Part shown: positions 1 through 6,758 of the stretch, in pieces
Layout of the letters: every line of letters begins with the position of its first letter
Position numbering within the stretch: position 1 is the first letter of the stretch
Assembly: GCA_004555705.1 (NCBI GenBank)
Contig: SFHI01000030.1
Coordinates: forward strand, 1-14,942
Origin: Clostridiales bacterium
GTDB taxonomy: Bacteria; Bacillota; Clostridia; Oscillospirales; Oscillospiraceae
Direction of reading: 5' to 3'
Length of the DNA: 14,942 nucleotides
Program-made: the position numbers and the translations under genes
Notes under the pieces: generated by a model
What the model was told of the DNA's origin: nothing
The model's input: the letters and a program-made list of their open reading frames with translations, nothing else
Database searches by the model: none

Positions 1-13
1 CTTTATTTAACAT
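1..13 (-). CDS. 5' end of a gene cut by the window edge
   Basis: On the minus strand an ATG at 13-11 opens a frame reading Met-Leu-Asn-Lys before the window ends. It is preceded by a GGAG Shine-Dalgarno core at 24-27 (spacer about 10 nt) and a well-formed promoter at 43-71, which is why I call a gene start from only four codons. Nothing can be said about the product. The sugar transferase upstream ends in a terminator hairpin, so this gene is probably a separate transcription unit. Confidence 0.45.
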
Positions 14-42
14 TTTTGGTACACTCCTTTGCCTTTTCTTTT

Positions 43-71
43 AGTATACCATAAATGTTCAATAAAGTAAA
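43..71 (-). promoter_or_regulatory. Promoter with extended -10 for the gene at the left edge
   Basis: Read on the minus strand there is TTTACT (66-71), a 17-nt spacer, and TATACT (43-48) preceded by TGG, giving an extended -10 (43-51). The start codon lies about 30 nt downstream with a Shine-Dalgarno core in between. The surrounding 90 bp are AT-rich, unlike the coding regions. Confidence 0.6.
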
Positions 72-91
72 GTTTTATGAGGGACTATCTA

Positions 92-140
92 CTACGGTAA
101 CAACACAAGGTGTTTGAAAACTGTAAACAACAATTTATCT
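92..140 (+). repeat. Solo, truncated copy of the 3.9-4.0 kb repeat arm
   Basis: These 49 bases align without gaps to 3998-4046 with 40 identities by eye, from CTACGGTAA to CAACAATTTATC. The copy stops where the palindromic GGGCGG stem of the full arm would begin, so it looks like a broken or single-ended remnant. It lies between the terminator of the sugar transferase and the promoter of the next gene, in non-coding DNA. Confidence 0.7.
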
Positions 141-165
141 TTCTTTCCCCTCTTGAAAATACAGG

Positions 166-205
166 ATCCCGCACATTCCACGCAAAAGCGTGAAATGTGC
201 GGGAT
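166..205 (-). terminator. Rho-independent terminator hairpin after the sugar transferase
   Basis: Bases 166-177 (ATCCCGCACATT) pair with 194-205 and 179-183 (CACGC) pairs with 188-192, leaving one internal mismatch (178/193) and an AAAA loop. The 17-pair stem begins 4 nt after the stop codon of the sugar transferase. The downstream tract on the minus strand (CCTGTATTTTC) is only a partial T run, so termination efficiency is uncertain; the stem is almost symmetric and might also act on the other strand. Confidence 0.7.
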
Positions 206-209
206 GTTG

Positions 210-1610
210 TCATTGCTCCTGCTTTTGGAGTTCTTCCAAAAGCTCCCGGCTCTTCTCCTGGATTTCCTGCGCCTTGTCAATTCCCTCGGTGCTCTCCTTG
301 CTGAAAATGATCCGAAGGGTGAGAATGATCAGCTTGATATCCAGCAGCAGCGAATAATTCTCGATATAGATCAGGTCCAGCCGCAGCTTGTCATAGGCGC
401 TGGTATTGTACTTTCCGAAAATCTGGGCGTAGCCTGTGAGGCCTCCGCGCACCTTCAGCCGGTAGGGGAACTCCGGCACCTCCCTGGTGATCTCGTCCGC
501 CAGGCACTTCCGCTCCGGCCGGGGGCCGACAATGCTCATGTCCCCCTTCAGGATGTTCAGAAGCTGGGGCAGCTCATCCAGCCGGGTAGCCCGGATGACC
601 TTCCCCACCCTGGTGATTCTGGGGTCATTCCCGGAGGCCAGTACCGCCCCGGCATACTTCTCCGCATCCACAATCATGCTGCGGAATTTCAGAATCTTGA
701 ACTCCCGTCCGCCCCGGGTCAGCCGATCCTGCTTGTAGAACACAGGACCGCCGTCCTCCAGCTTGATGGCTGCCGCCACCACCAGCATAATGGGCGCCGC
801 CACCACCATGGCCAGGCCGCAAAGCGCAATATCCATGGTCCGCTTCACCACCCGCTGCACGGGACTCAGGCCGGTGCCCTTCACCGTAAGCAGCGGTGTG
901 TCAAAGAGGGTATTGTTCTTGGCGCCGCGAATCATGATGTCCGTCAAATCCGGAGCCAGATAAACCCGGATTCGGTAGCGGTAACAGAATTTCAGGATGT
1001 CGTTTCGAAGGGCGGAAGGAACCTCGTTGAGAATCACGGCGTCATATTTTGCCGCTTCCTCCAGAATCCTGTCCAGCCCCGCCTGGGTGGAAATTACCCC
1101 GGTAACCCGGTATTTCTCCTTCCGGGAGTCCATCTTGAATTTCAGGCCCAGCGCCGACTCGCTGCCGAAAATCAGCAGCATATCATGGGGCGGATAGAGT
1201 TTAAAATAGAGCTTGTCAAAGGCAATCACAGCCAGCAGCGCCAGCACCGCCTCCACCACCGTCAGAATCAGCATGGGGGCAGCGGAAATCATTCCGTTGG
1301 CAATCAGACACAGCTGGAAGTAGGTGACCACATTCACCAGCACCAGGGAAATAATCTGTCCCACCGCCAGATCCGTCCAGTGAAGCTGACCGAATTTGGT
1401 GCATTCCGAATTCTCAAAAATCAGGAACAGCAGCGCGGCGTACACTCCCGCCAGCACATATTTGCCCTTGTAGGCAAACATGGAGAAATCATACAGGTTT
1501 CTCCACACCAGGTAGTACACAACCGTCAGCAGGGTAACCTCAGCCAAGGCTTCCGCCGCCCGGACGGAGCCCTTGGTATCCTCATAAGCGCCGCGGCTCA
1601 GCTTTCTCAC
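210..1610 (-). CDS. Polyprenyl-phosphate sugar-phosphate transferase (exopolysaccharide initiation)
   Basis: This is a membrane glycosylphosphotransferase of the bacterial sugar transferase family (WcaJ/WbaP/EpsL type). The family moves a sugar-1-phosphate from a UDP-sugar to undecaprenyl phosphate, the first committed step of exopolysaccharide, capsule or O-glycan synthesis. In residue numbers from the chosen start, several hydrophobic segments fill roughly 20-135, a soluble Rossmann-like middle part follows, and the catalytic domain covers about 253-440. Seen motifs are KRTMDIALCG, the FKILKFRSM segment, TRLDELPQL with the catalytic Asp-Glu pair (345/346), DMSIVGPRPER and KVRGGLTGYAQ. The C-terminus is a charged helix. 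The frame extends to a TTG at 1670, but a promoter (1647-1675) lies inside that extension, so I start at GTG 1610, which has GAAGGA 10 nt upstream; GTG 1619 is the alternative. No other polysaccharide genes are visible, so the sugar is unknown. Confidence 0.9.
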   Translation of the reverse strand: MRKLSRGAYEDTKGSVRAAEALAEVTLLTVVYYLVWRNLYDFSMFAYKGKYVLAGVYAALLFLIFENSECTKFGQLHWTDLAVGQIISLVLVNVVTYFQLCLIANGMISAAPMLILTVVEAVLALLAVIAFDKLYFKLYPPHDMLLIFGSESALGLKFKMDSRKEKYRVTGVISTQAGLDRILEEAAKYDAVILNEVPSALRNDILKFCYRYRIRVYLAPDLTDIMIRGAKNNTLFDTPLLTVKGTGLSPVQRVVKRTMDIALCGLAMVVAAPIMLVVAAAIKLEDGGPVFYKQDRLTRGGREFKILKFRSMIVDAEKYAGAVLASGNDPRITRVGKVIRATRLDELPQLLNILKGDMSIVGPRPERKCLADEITREVPEFPYRLKVRGGLTGYAQIFGKYNTSAYDKLRLDLIYIENYSLLLDIKLIILTLRIIFSKESTEGIDKAQEIQEKSRELLEELQKQEQ

Positions 1611-1646
1611 GCTCTTCACGTCCTTCTCTATTGTTGGACTGCAAAA

Positions 1647-1675
1647 ATCATACCATATCCATTCCCGCAATGCAA
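1647..1675 (-). promoter_or_regulatory. Promoter with extended -10 for the sugar transferase
   Basis: On the minus strand TTGCAT (1670-1675), a 17-nt spacer and TATGAT (1647-1652) preceded by TGG form a good housekeeping-type promoter. It starts 28 bases past the stop codon of the PFL-family gene (1704). If used, transcription starts near 1640, downstream of the TTG at 1670, so the protein must begin at GTG 1619 or 1610. Confidence 0.55.
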
Positions 1676-1703
1676 GGTCGGATGCGGATGATCTGTGGCC
1701 CGC

Positions 1704-3062
1704 TCAGTTTTTCAGGCTCTGCAGCGGCGCGGGGATTCTGCCGCCCCGGGCCACAAACCGCTCCGGAGACTCCGGATGAACCGGCATTACCGGGGCGCTG
1801 CCCAGCAAGCCTCCCATCTCCACCCGATCCCCCACAACCTTCCCAGGGGCGGGGATGATCCGGACGGCAGTGGTCTTGGAGTTAACCATACCAATGGCCG
1901 CCTCGTCGGCGATGATGGCCGAGATCGTTGCGGCAGAGGTATCCCCGGGAACGGCAATCATGTCCAGTCCCACGGAGCAGACGCAGGTCATGGCCTCCAG
2001 CTTGTCCAGCACCAGAGTGCCTGACTCCGCGGCGGCAATCATGCCCTCGTCCTCGGACACGGGAATAAACGCGCCGGAAAGCCCGCCCACATGGTTGGAA
2101 GCCATGACGCCGCCCTTTTTCACTGCGTCGTTCAGCAGTGCCAGTGCGGCAGTGGTTCCGTGGGTTCCGCAGACTTCCAGGCCCATTTCCTCCAGGATTC
2201 TGGCCACGCTGTCCCCCACAGCAGGGGTGGGGGCGAGACTCAGATCCACGATGCCAAAGGGAACGCCCAGCCGCTTGGAGGCCTCCCGGCCCACAATCTG
2301 ACCCATTCGGGTGATCTGGAAGGCGGTTTTCTTCACGGTTTCCGCAACCACGTCAAAGGGCTGTCCCTTCACACTCTGCAGGGCGTGATACACCACGCCC
2401 GGGCCGGAAACGCCCACATTCAGCACGCACTCCGGCTCCCCAACCCCGTGGAACGCCCCCGCCATAAAGGGGTTGTCCTCCACCGCGTTGGCAAAAACCA
2501 CCACCTTGGCGCAGCCCAGACCGTCATTGTCTGCGGTCAGCTCCGCGGTTTTCTTCACAATCCGGCCCATCTCCGCAACGGCATCCATATTGATGCCCGC
2601 TCGGGTGGAGCCCACATTCACGCTGGCGCAGACCCGCTCCGTGGCGGCCATGGCCTGAGGAATGGAACGGATCAGTTTCCAGTCCGCTTCCGTGGCCCCC
2701 TTCTGAACCAGGGCGGAGAAACCGCCAATGAAGTTCACGCCGCAGGTCTTGGCTGCCCGGTCCAGGGTTTTCGCCATTTCCACATAGGAGTCCGTCCGGC
2801 AGGCTGCCGCCACCAGGGCAATGGGCGTCACGGAAATCCGCTTGTTTACAATGGGGATTCCGAATTCCTTCTCAATATCCTCCCCGACCTTCACCAGGCG
2901 GCTGGCGGAGCGGGTGATTTTCTCGTAGATTTTCTCGCAGCACCGGTCCGGGTCCGGATCGCTGCAGTCCAGCAGATTGATACCCATGGTAATGGTACGG
3001 ATATCCAGATGCCGCTTGTCGATCATATCCAGGGTCTGCAAAATATCGTGTTGATTCAACAT
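1704..3062 (-). CDS. UPF0210 / DUF711 'PFL family' protein
   Basis: A 452-residue protein of the UPF0210 (DUF711) family, named PFL-like because its fold resembles the pyruvate formate-lyase/ribonucleotide reductase barrel. It is full length for the family. Its characteristic segments are visible: the N-terminal helix MLNQHDILQTLDMI, then DIRTITMGINLLDC near 20-33, the glycine-rich NVGVSGPGVVYHAL segment in the middle, FGIVDLSLAPTPAVGDS, and a C-terminal Gly-rich stretch with GRIPAPLQSLKN at the end. No reaction has been established for the family, and I see no glycyl-radical (RVxGY-like) motif. Start ATG 3062 has GAGG 7 nt upstream. It lies 9 nt behind the ACT-domain gene, the pairing seen widely in Bacillota and archaea, which suggests that the ACT protein senses a small ligand for it. 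Confidence 0.93.
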   Translation of the reverse strand: MLNQHDILQTLDMIDKRHLDIRTITMGINLLDCSDPDPDRCCEKIYEKITRSASRLVKVGEDIEKEFGIPIVNKRISVTPIALVAAACRTDSYVEMAKTLDRAAKTCGVNFIGGFSALVQKGATEADWKLIRSIPQAMAATERVCASVNVGSTRAGINMDAVAEMGRIVKKTAELTADNDGLGCAKVVVFANAVEDNPFMAGAFHGVGEPECVLNVGVSGPGVVYHALQSVKGQPFDVVAETVKKTAFQITRMGQIVGREASKRLGVPFGIVDLSLAPTPAVGDSVARILEEMGLEVCGTHGTTAALALLNDAVKKGGVMASNHVGGLSGAFIPVSEDEGMIAAAESGTLVLDKLEAMTCVCSVGLDMIAVPGDTSAATISAIIADEAAIGMVNSKTTAVRIIPAPGKVVGDRVEMGGLLGSAPVMPVHPESPERFVARGGRIPAPLQSLKN

Positions 3063-3071
3063 GGCAATTCC

Positions 3072-3341
3072 TCAAATCCGGTGCATAGCCTGGAAAATAT
3101 CCTCCCGCTGAACACGAATGGACAGGCCCATTTCCTTACCCTTGGCCTCCATCCGGGTAGCAAGCTCCCCCAGGGGCACGCTGCAACCGGAAACCTCCAC
3201 AGCCATCATCATGGTAAAGTAGCCCTGCATGACAGTCTGGCTGATGTCCAGCACATTCACGTTGAATTCCGCCAGCGCGGTGCACACCCCTGCAATAATG
3301 CCCACCCGGTCCTGGCCCACAACGGTAACAATCGCTTTCAT
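3072..3341 (-). CDS. ACT domain-containing protein (UPF0237)
   Basis: An 89-residue stand-alone ACT domain. ACT domains bind amino acids or similar small ligands at dimer interfaces and regulate a partner enzyme. The sequence opens with the typical strand and ligand loop MKAIVTVVGQDRVGIIAGV, then a helix (CTALAEFNVNVLDI) and the strand ending in TVMQGYFTMMMAVEVS, matching the GcvR-like/UPF0237 subgroup. ATG 3341 is preceded by GAGGAG. It sits 10 nt after the Dabb gene and 9 nt before the UPF0210 gene, so the three are surely cotranscribed. A role as regulatory subunit of the UPF0210 protein is inferred from conserved neighbourhood. Confidence 0.93.
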   Translation of the reverse strand: MKAIVTVVGQDRVGIIAGVCTALAEFNVNVLDISQTVMQGYFTMMMAVEVSGCSVPLGELATRMEAKGKEMGLSIRVQREDIFQAMHRI

Positions 3342-3351
3342 GTTTTTCTCC

Positions 3352-3633
3352 TCAGCACTCGTAGTCGGCGGCCACCCGGGTATTCAGCAGATGGTGGAAA
3401 TGGGTCTTGGCTTCCAGATGCAGCGGGTGGGAAGCATAAGCCGTCAGTGCCTCCCGGCTTTCAAACTCGGAGTAGAGGGCGTAGTCCATTCCGTTGAAAG
3501 CACGGCGGATTTCCAGATGCTTCAGACCCGGAATCTTCCCCACCAGCGGCTCCAGGACGGAGGCAATCAGCTTGACCGCCTCCTCCTTGTCCACGCCTTC
3601 CTTCAGGGTATAAAGTACGATATGCTTGACCAT
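3352..3633 (-). CDS. Dabb (stress-responsive alpha/beta barrel) protein
   Basis: A 93-residue protein of the Dabb family, small ferredoxin-like dimers that form an alpha/beta barrel. It begins with MVKHIVLYTLKEGVDKEEA, where VKHIV(L) followed by F/Y is the family signature, and later has VGKIPGLKHLEIR, YALYSEFESREALTAYASHPLH and a C-terminal helix (HFHHLLNTRVAADYEC). The two clustered histidines (HPLHLEAKTHFHHLL) are typical. Family members include plant stress proteins and cyclases, but the bacterial clade has no agreed reaction. ATG 3633 has AAGGAGG 9 nt upstream, and the gene starts 4 nt after the small membrane protein. Confidence 0.9.
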   Translation of the reverse strand: MVKHIVLYTLKEGVDKEEAVKLIASVLEPLVGKIPGLKHLEIRRAFNGMDYALYSEFESREALTAYASHPLHLEAKTHFHHLLNTRVAADYEC

Positions 3634-3637
3634 AATC

Positions 3638-3808
3638 TTAATCCTCCTTGTTATGTCTGTTTTTCTTCCAGTATCTCACCGCGAGGACAATGCCAATTCC
3701 CAACCACAGGATTGAAAAAATGAAGTTCATGGCATTCAGCCCATTCAGGGCCCTGAACAGATTGAACACTGCCAGCGCGAAGGAGAAAAGAATATACACG
3801 ATATCCAT
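3638..3808 (-). CDS. Small two-helix membrane protein of unknown function
   Basis: A 56-residue protein not recognised as a named family. Hydrophobic stretches at about residues 3-20 (IVYILFSFALAVFNLF) and 27-46 (MNFIFSILWLGIGIVLAVRY) look like two membrane helices, followed by a basic tail (KKNRHNKED). The open frame continues upstream to 3880, but I start at ATG 3808 because GAGGTG lies 5 nt before it; the ATG at 3820 falls within that ribosome site's upstream flank, and the longer start would place the N-terminus in the repeat element. It heads the Dabb-ACT-UPF0210 cluster. I found no convincing promoter, so transcription may begin in the repeat element upstream. Confidence 0.75.
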   Translation of the reverse strand: MDIVYILFSFALAVFNLFRALNGLNAMNFIFSILWLGIGIVLAVRYWKKNRHNKED

Positions 3809-3898
3809 GGAACACCTCATTTTATGGGCAGATTCAGGAAAACACGCACAGGCAAATTGTGGTTTACAGTTTACAAACATGTTACGCTGCTACCGTAG

Positions 3899-3917
3899 GG
3901 GCGGCTATTAGCCGCCC
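3899..3917. repeat. Palindromic stem of the left arm
   Basis: GGGCGGCTATTAGCCGCCC is a perfect palindrome with 9-bp arms around one base. It differs from the right-arm palindrome (3979-3997) at two mirrored positions, C-G instead of A-T, which keeps pairing intact. Confidence 0.75.
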
Positions 3918-3978
3918 GCAGCCTTTCGTCTATGAAAGCGCCCTGTTTTATCGAAAATGATTCAAAATGGAACGTTTC

Positions 3979-3997
3979 GGGCGGATAATATCCGCCC
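3979..3997. repeat. Palindromic stem of the right arm
   Basis: GGGCGGATAATATCCGCCC is a perfect palindrome with 9-bp arms around one base, the counterpart of the stem at 3899-3917. Confidence 0.75.
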
Positions 3998-4078
3998 CTA
4001 CGGTAAAAACGCAACGTGTCTGAAAACTTCAGGCAACAATTTATCCCTCTGCCGCGCAGCCCCAATCAGCGTTTTCAG

Positions 4079-4115
4079 AAAAAATACCGGGGCGGTAAGA
4101 CTGCCCCGGTATTTT
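4079..4115 (-). terminator. Intrinsic terminator of the dnaG to IspH-S1 operon
   Basis: AAAATACCGGGGC (4081-4093) pairs perfectly with 4103-4115, giving a 13-bp stem and 9-nt loop. Read on the minus strand the stem runs into TTTTTT (4084-4079). It starts 10 nt after the stop codon of the fusion gene. The A-tract on the other side also makes it potentially bidirectional, although no plus-strand gene is present. Confidence 0.92.
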
Positions 4116-4125
4116 GGCTTGCGAA

Positions 4126-6063
4126 TTACTCGGCGTCGCCGGACTCCTCCAGCAGAGCGCGGATGGACAGGGAGATCCGCTTGTTCTCGGCGTCCACATC
4201 GGTAATCTTCACCCGAACCACCTGACCCTCGGACAGAGCGTCCTCGGGCTTGCCGATCCGGCGGTCAGCGATCTGGGAGATGTGAATCAGGCCGTCCACA
4301 CCGGGCAGAATCTCGGCAAAGGCGCCGAAGGTCATCAGCTTAACCACCTTGGCCTCCACCACGTCGCCCACATGGTAGTTCGTCATGAACTGGTTCCAGG
4401 GGTTCATCTCGGCAGTCTTGTAGCCCAGCGAAATCTTGTGCTTCTCGGGATCAAAGGAGATGACATAAACGTCGATCTCGTCGCCGACCTTCACCACATC
4501 GGCGGGGGTCTTGATCCGGTTCCAGCTCAGCTCGGAGACGTGCACCATGCCGTCCACACCGCCGATGTCCACAAAGGCGCCGTAGGAAGTCAGGGACTTG
4601 ACCACGCCATGATACTTCTTGCCGTTCTCGATCTCGGCCCAGATCTTCTCCTGGGCAGCCTTGCGGGCCTCGGAGGTAACGGCACGGATGGAGCCGATGA
4701 CACGGCGCCGGGCCCGGTTGACCTCGGTGATCTTCAGCTGCACGGTCTTGCCAACCATGCCGGCCATGTCGCCGCCCTTGGCAATGCCGGACTGGGAAGC
4801 GGGGATGAACACCCGGATGCCCTTCACATTGCACACCAGGCCGCCCTTGTTCTCCTCGGTGATGGTGCCTTCCACGGTGGTCTTATCCTCGGCGTAGGCA
4901 GCCATGTCGTCCCACACCTTCAGGCCGTCCAGCTTCTTCTTGCTCAGCTGCACGGTGCCCTCCTGATCGTTGACGCGGACCACGAATACCTCGATCTCGT
5001 CGCCAACCTTCAGGACATCCTCGGGCTTTACAGAAGGATCGGTGCTGACTTCGTCATAAGGGATGTAACCGGCATGCTTGGTGCCCAGGTCGACCTGGAC
5101 TTCGGTGTTGCCGATACCGGTAACGGTTCCAATAACCTTATCTCCTGTATTTAAAGTTTTGATGGACTGCTCGAGAAGCTCCGCAAAGTTCTCCTCCTGT
5201 ACAGCCTCAACATTGGTAATTTCGCTCATCGTCTTGTTGACCTCCTTTATAATCCACGCCGGGGTCGATGCTCCGGCAGTGATTCCAACATCAGTGACAC
5301 CACGAAAGTCCATCGGGTTCAGGTCGGCGGCGCAATCCACCTGAAAAACCCGGTCGCAGTGTTCTCGGCAAATCATGGCGAGACGGCCTGTGTTGGAGCT
5401 TTTGGGGTCCCCTACAACGACCATAGCCTGGGATTTTTGACTCAACTGCGCTGCTTCGCTTTGCCTATACTCCGTTGCTTTACATATTGTATCAAATATT
5501 TTCAAGTTAGTAAACTGTTTTTTTGCAAATTCACCGCACAATTTCCACAAAGATTCCGTGGAAGTTGTCTGTGAAACCATGCAAATTGCCAAATCCTGTG
5601 GGATTTCGCATTCTCTCACCCATTTTTCCAGCTCTTCGGCATCCCGAAATACCCGGCAGTCGCCGCACCATCCGGCGATTCCCTCCACTTCCGGGTGGGT
5701 GGGTGTTCCGATGATCACGGGGAGCCTTCCTTCCTCCTCCGCCCGGCTGACAATTCCATGAATCCGCTTTACGAAGGGGCAGGTGGCGTCGATTACCTCC
5801 ACACCCCGGGCCTCCAGCCGGCGGCAGATATCCCTGGCGACACCATGGGAGCGGATAATCACCGTCTCCCCCGGAGCCGCCTCCTCAGGCGTTTCAATCA
5901 CCCGGATGCCCAGGGATGCGAATTTTTCCACCACATGGCGGTTGTGGATAATCGGCCCCAGGGTCACCACCCGTTTTCCCGCCCGGGCCGCCTGCTCCAC
6001 CAGCTCCACCGCACGGCTCACTCCAAAGCAGAAGCCGGCGCTCTGGGCAACCGTAACGCTCAT
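4126..6063 (-). CDS. ispH: IspH (HMBPP reductase) fused to ribosomal protein S1
   Basis: A 645-residue bifunctional protein. Residues 1 to about 280 are 4-hydroxy-3-methylbut-2-enyl diphosphate reductase, the last MEP-pathway enzyme, which makes IPP and DMAPP using a [4Fe-4S] cluster. Cluster cysteines are visible at C12 (GFCFGV), C95 (DATCPF) and C194 (DTICKAT). Substrate-site residues are also present: H40 (GPIIHN), H73 (RSHGV), H123 and E126 (THPEVEG), the VSQTTST loop, and S266 near GITAGAS. After a linker come four S1 RNA-binding repeats at roughly 307-377, 394-460, 481-548 and 564-636, with typical YGAFVDIGGVDGMVHVSELS and FGAFAEILPGVDGLIHISQI cores. This fusion is known in Clostridia and is annotated as IspH/RpsA. 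The start overlaps the stop of cmk (ATGA), implying translational coupling. Bases 5461-5520 are unusually AT-rich. Confidence 0.96.
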   Translation of the reverse strand: MSVTVAQSAGFCFGVSRAVELVEQAARAGKRVVTLGPIIHNRHVVEKFASLGIRVIETPEEAAPGETVIIRSHGVARDICRRLEARGVEVIDATCPFVKRIHGIVSRAEEEGRLPVIIGTPTHPEVEGIAGWCGDCRVFRDAEELEKWVRECEIPQDLAICMVSQTTSTESLWKLCGEFAKKQFTNLKIFDTICKATEYRQSEAAQLSQKSQAMVVVGDPKSSNTGRLAMICREHCDRVFQVDCAADLNPMDFRGVTDVGITAGASTPAWIIKEVNKTMSEITNVEAVQEENFAELLEQSIKTLNTGDKVIGTVTGIGNTEVQVDLGTKHAGYIPYDEVSTDPSVKPEDVLKVGDEIEVFVVRVNDQEGTVQLSKKKLDGLKVWDDMAAYAEDKTTVEGTITEENKGGLVCNVKGIRVFIPASQSGIAKGGDMAGMVGKTVQLKITEVNRARRRVIGSIRAVTSEARKAAQEKIWAEIENGKKYHGVVKSLTSYGAFVDIGGVDGMVHVSELSWNRIKTPADVVKVGDEIDVYVISFDPEKHKISLGYKTAEMNPWNQFMTNYHVGDVVEAKVVKLMTFGAFAEILPGVDGLIHISQIADRRIGKPEDALSEGQVVRVKITDVDAENKRISLSIRALLEESGDAE

Positions 6064-6740
6064 GAGCCCACCTTCTTCAGGATGATTTCCCGGATGGCCT
6101 CCACCGCCTGATCCAGATTCATGTCGGAGGTGTCCACCTTGATGGAGTCCCGGGCCATTTTCAGCGGAGCGATCTCCCGGTGGGTGTCCTGGTAATCCCG
6201 CTGACGGATTTCCTTCAGCACGGTGTCGAAGTTCGCCTTCTGCCCCTTGGCCAGCAGCTCATCGGTGCGGCGTCTGGCACGGACCTCCGCAGAAGCGGTG
6301 AGGAAAATCTTCACCGTGGCCTTGGGCAGCACCACCGTGCCGATGTCCCGGCCGTCCATGATCACGTTGAACCGCTGGGCCACCTCCCGCTGCATATCCA
6401 GCAGCATCTCCCGCACCACAGCATGGGCGGATATCAGACTGGCCTTCTGGGAAATCTCCTGGCTGCGGATATCCTCCGTCACGTCCATGCCGTTCATGAT
6501 CATATGCTGAACACCGTCGTCATCATATTCGATTCCAACGGTAAGCTCGTCAATGTACCGGGTGACCCCATCCACGTCCTTGGGGCTGACGCCCCACAGG
6601 TCCATAAAGTAGGCCACCGTCCGGTAGATGGCCCCGGTATCCACATAGCGGCAGCCCAGCTCCCGGGCAAGGCGGCGGGCAATAGTGCTCTTTCCCGCCC
6701 CGGCAGGGCCGTCAATGGCAATGGAAATCTTTTTCTCCAT
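6060..6740 (-). CDS. cmk: Cytidylate kinase
   Basis: A 226-residue (d)CMP kinase that phosphorylates CMP and dCMP to the diphosphates for RNA and DNA precursor supply. The P-loop is at residues 11-19 (GPAGAGKST), followed by YVDTGAIYRTVAYF, the NMP-binding region. MDGRDIGTVVLPKA is the strongly conserved central motif, and ASAEVRARRR with RDYQDTHREIAPL forms the lid and Arg-rich C-terminal part. Length fits the family. ATG 6740 has AGGAGGAA at a good distance. It follows the divergent sigma gene by 18 nt and overlaps ispH by 4 nt. In many clostridia plsC lies between cmk and ispH; here it is absent. Confidence 0.97.
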   Translation of the reverse strand: MEKKISIAIDGPAGAGKSTIARRLARELGCRYVDTGAIYRTVAYFMDLWGVSPKDVDGVTRYIDELTVGIEYDDDGVQHMIMNGMDVTEDIRSQEISQKASLISAHAVVREMLLDMQREVAQRFNVIMDGRDIGTVVLPKATVKIFLTASAEVRARRRTDELLAKGQKANFDTVLKEIRQRDYQDTHREIAPLKMARDSIKVDTSDMNLDQAVEAIREIILKKVGS

Positions 6741-6758
6741 AGTGCTTTCCTCCTGTAT

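Larger units (their letters stand above)
3854..4042. mobile_element. MITE-like element with 65-bp terminal inverted repeats
   Basis: Bases 3854-3918 and 3978-4042 are inverted copies of each other, 51 of 65 positions identical by eye, flanking a 59-bp centre with no gene. Each arm runs from AAATTGT through TACCGTAGGGGCGG to a perfect 19-base palindrome at its inner end (3899-3917 and 3979-3997). The element occupies the gap between the small membrane protein and the IspH-S1 terminator. A partial third copy lies at 92-140. It has no transposase and no clear target-site duplication that I can see. A non-autonomous transposable element is the likeliest reading; a structured regulatory RNA repeat is the alternative. 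Confidence 0.7.

Noticed and set aside
114..1691. Long plus-strand open frame (525 codons) opposite the sugar transferase
   Set aside because: It is the antisense shadow of a gene with strong family motifs; its translation is rich in Gln, His, Pro and Gly, with no recognisable domain, and it runs through the terminator hairpin.
2091..3497. Long plus-strand open frame opposite UPF0210, ACT and Dabb genes
   Set aside because: It spans three well-supported minus-strand genes and is explained by GC-rich third positions.
3871..4065. Small open frames on both strands across 3.87-4.07 kb with a shared RFYRRGGY-like peptide
   Set aside because: The shared peptide is just the translated repeat arm and palindrome.
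4114..5154. Plus-strand open frame of 346 codons opposite the S1 repeats
   Set aside because: Repetitive His/Leu/Gly translation mirrors the S1 repeats on the other strand; no ribosome site.
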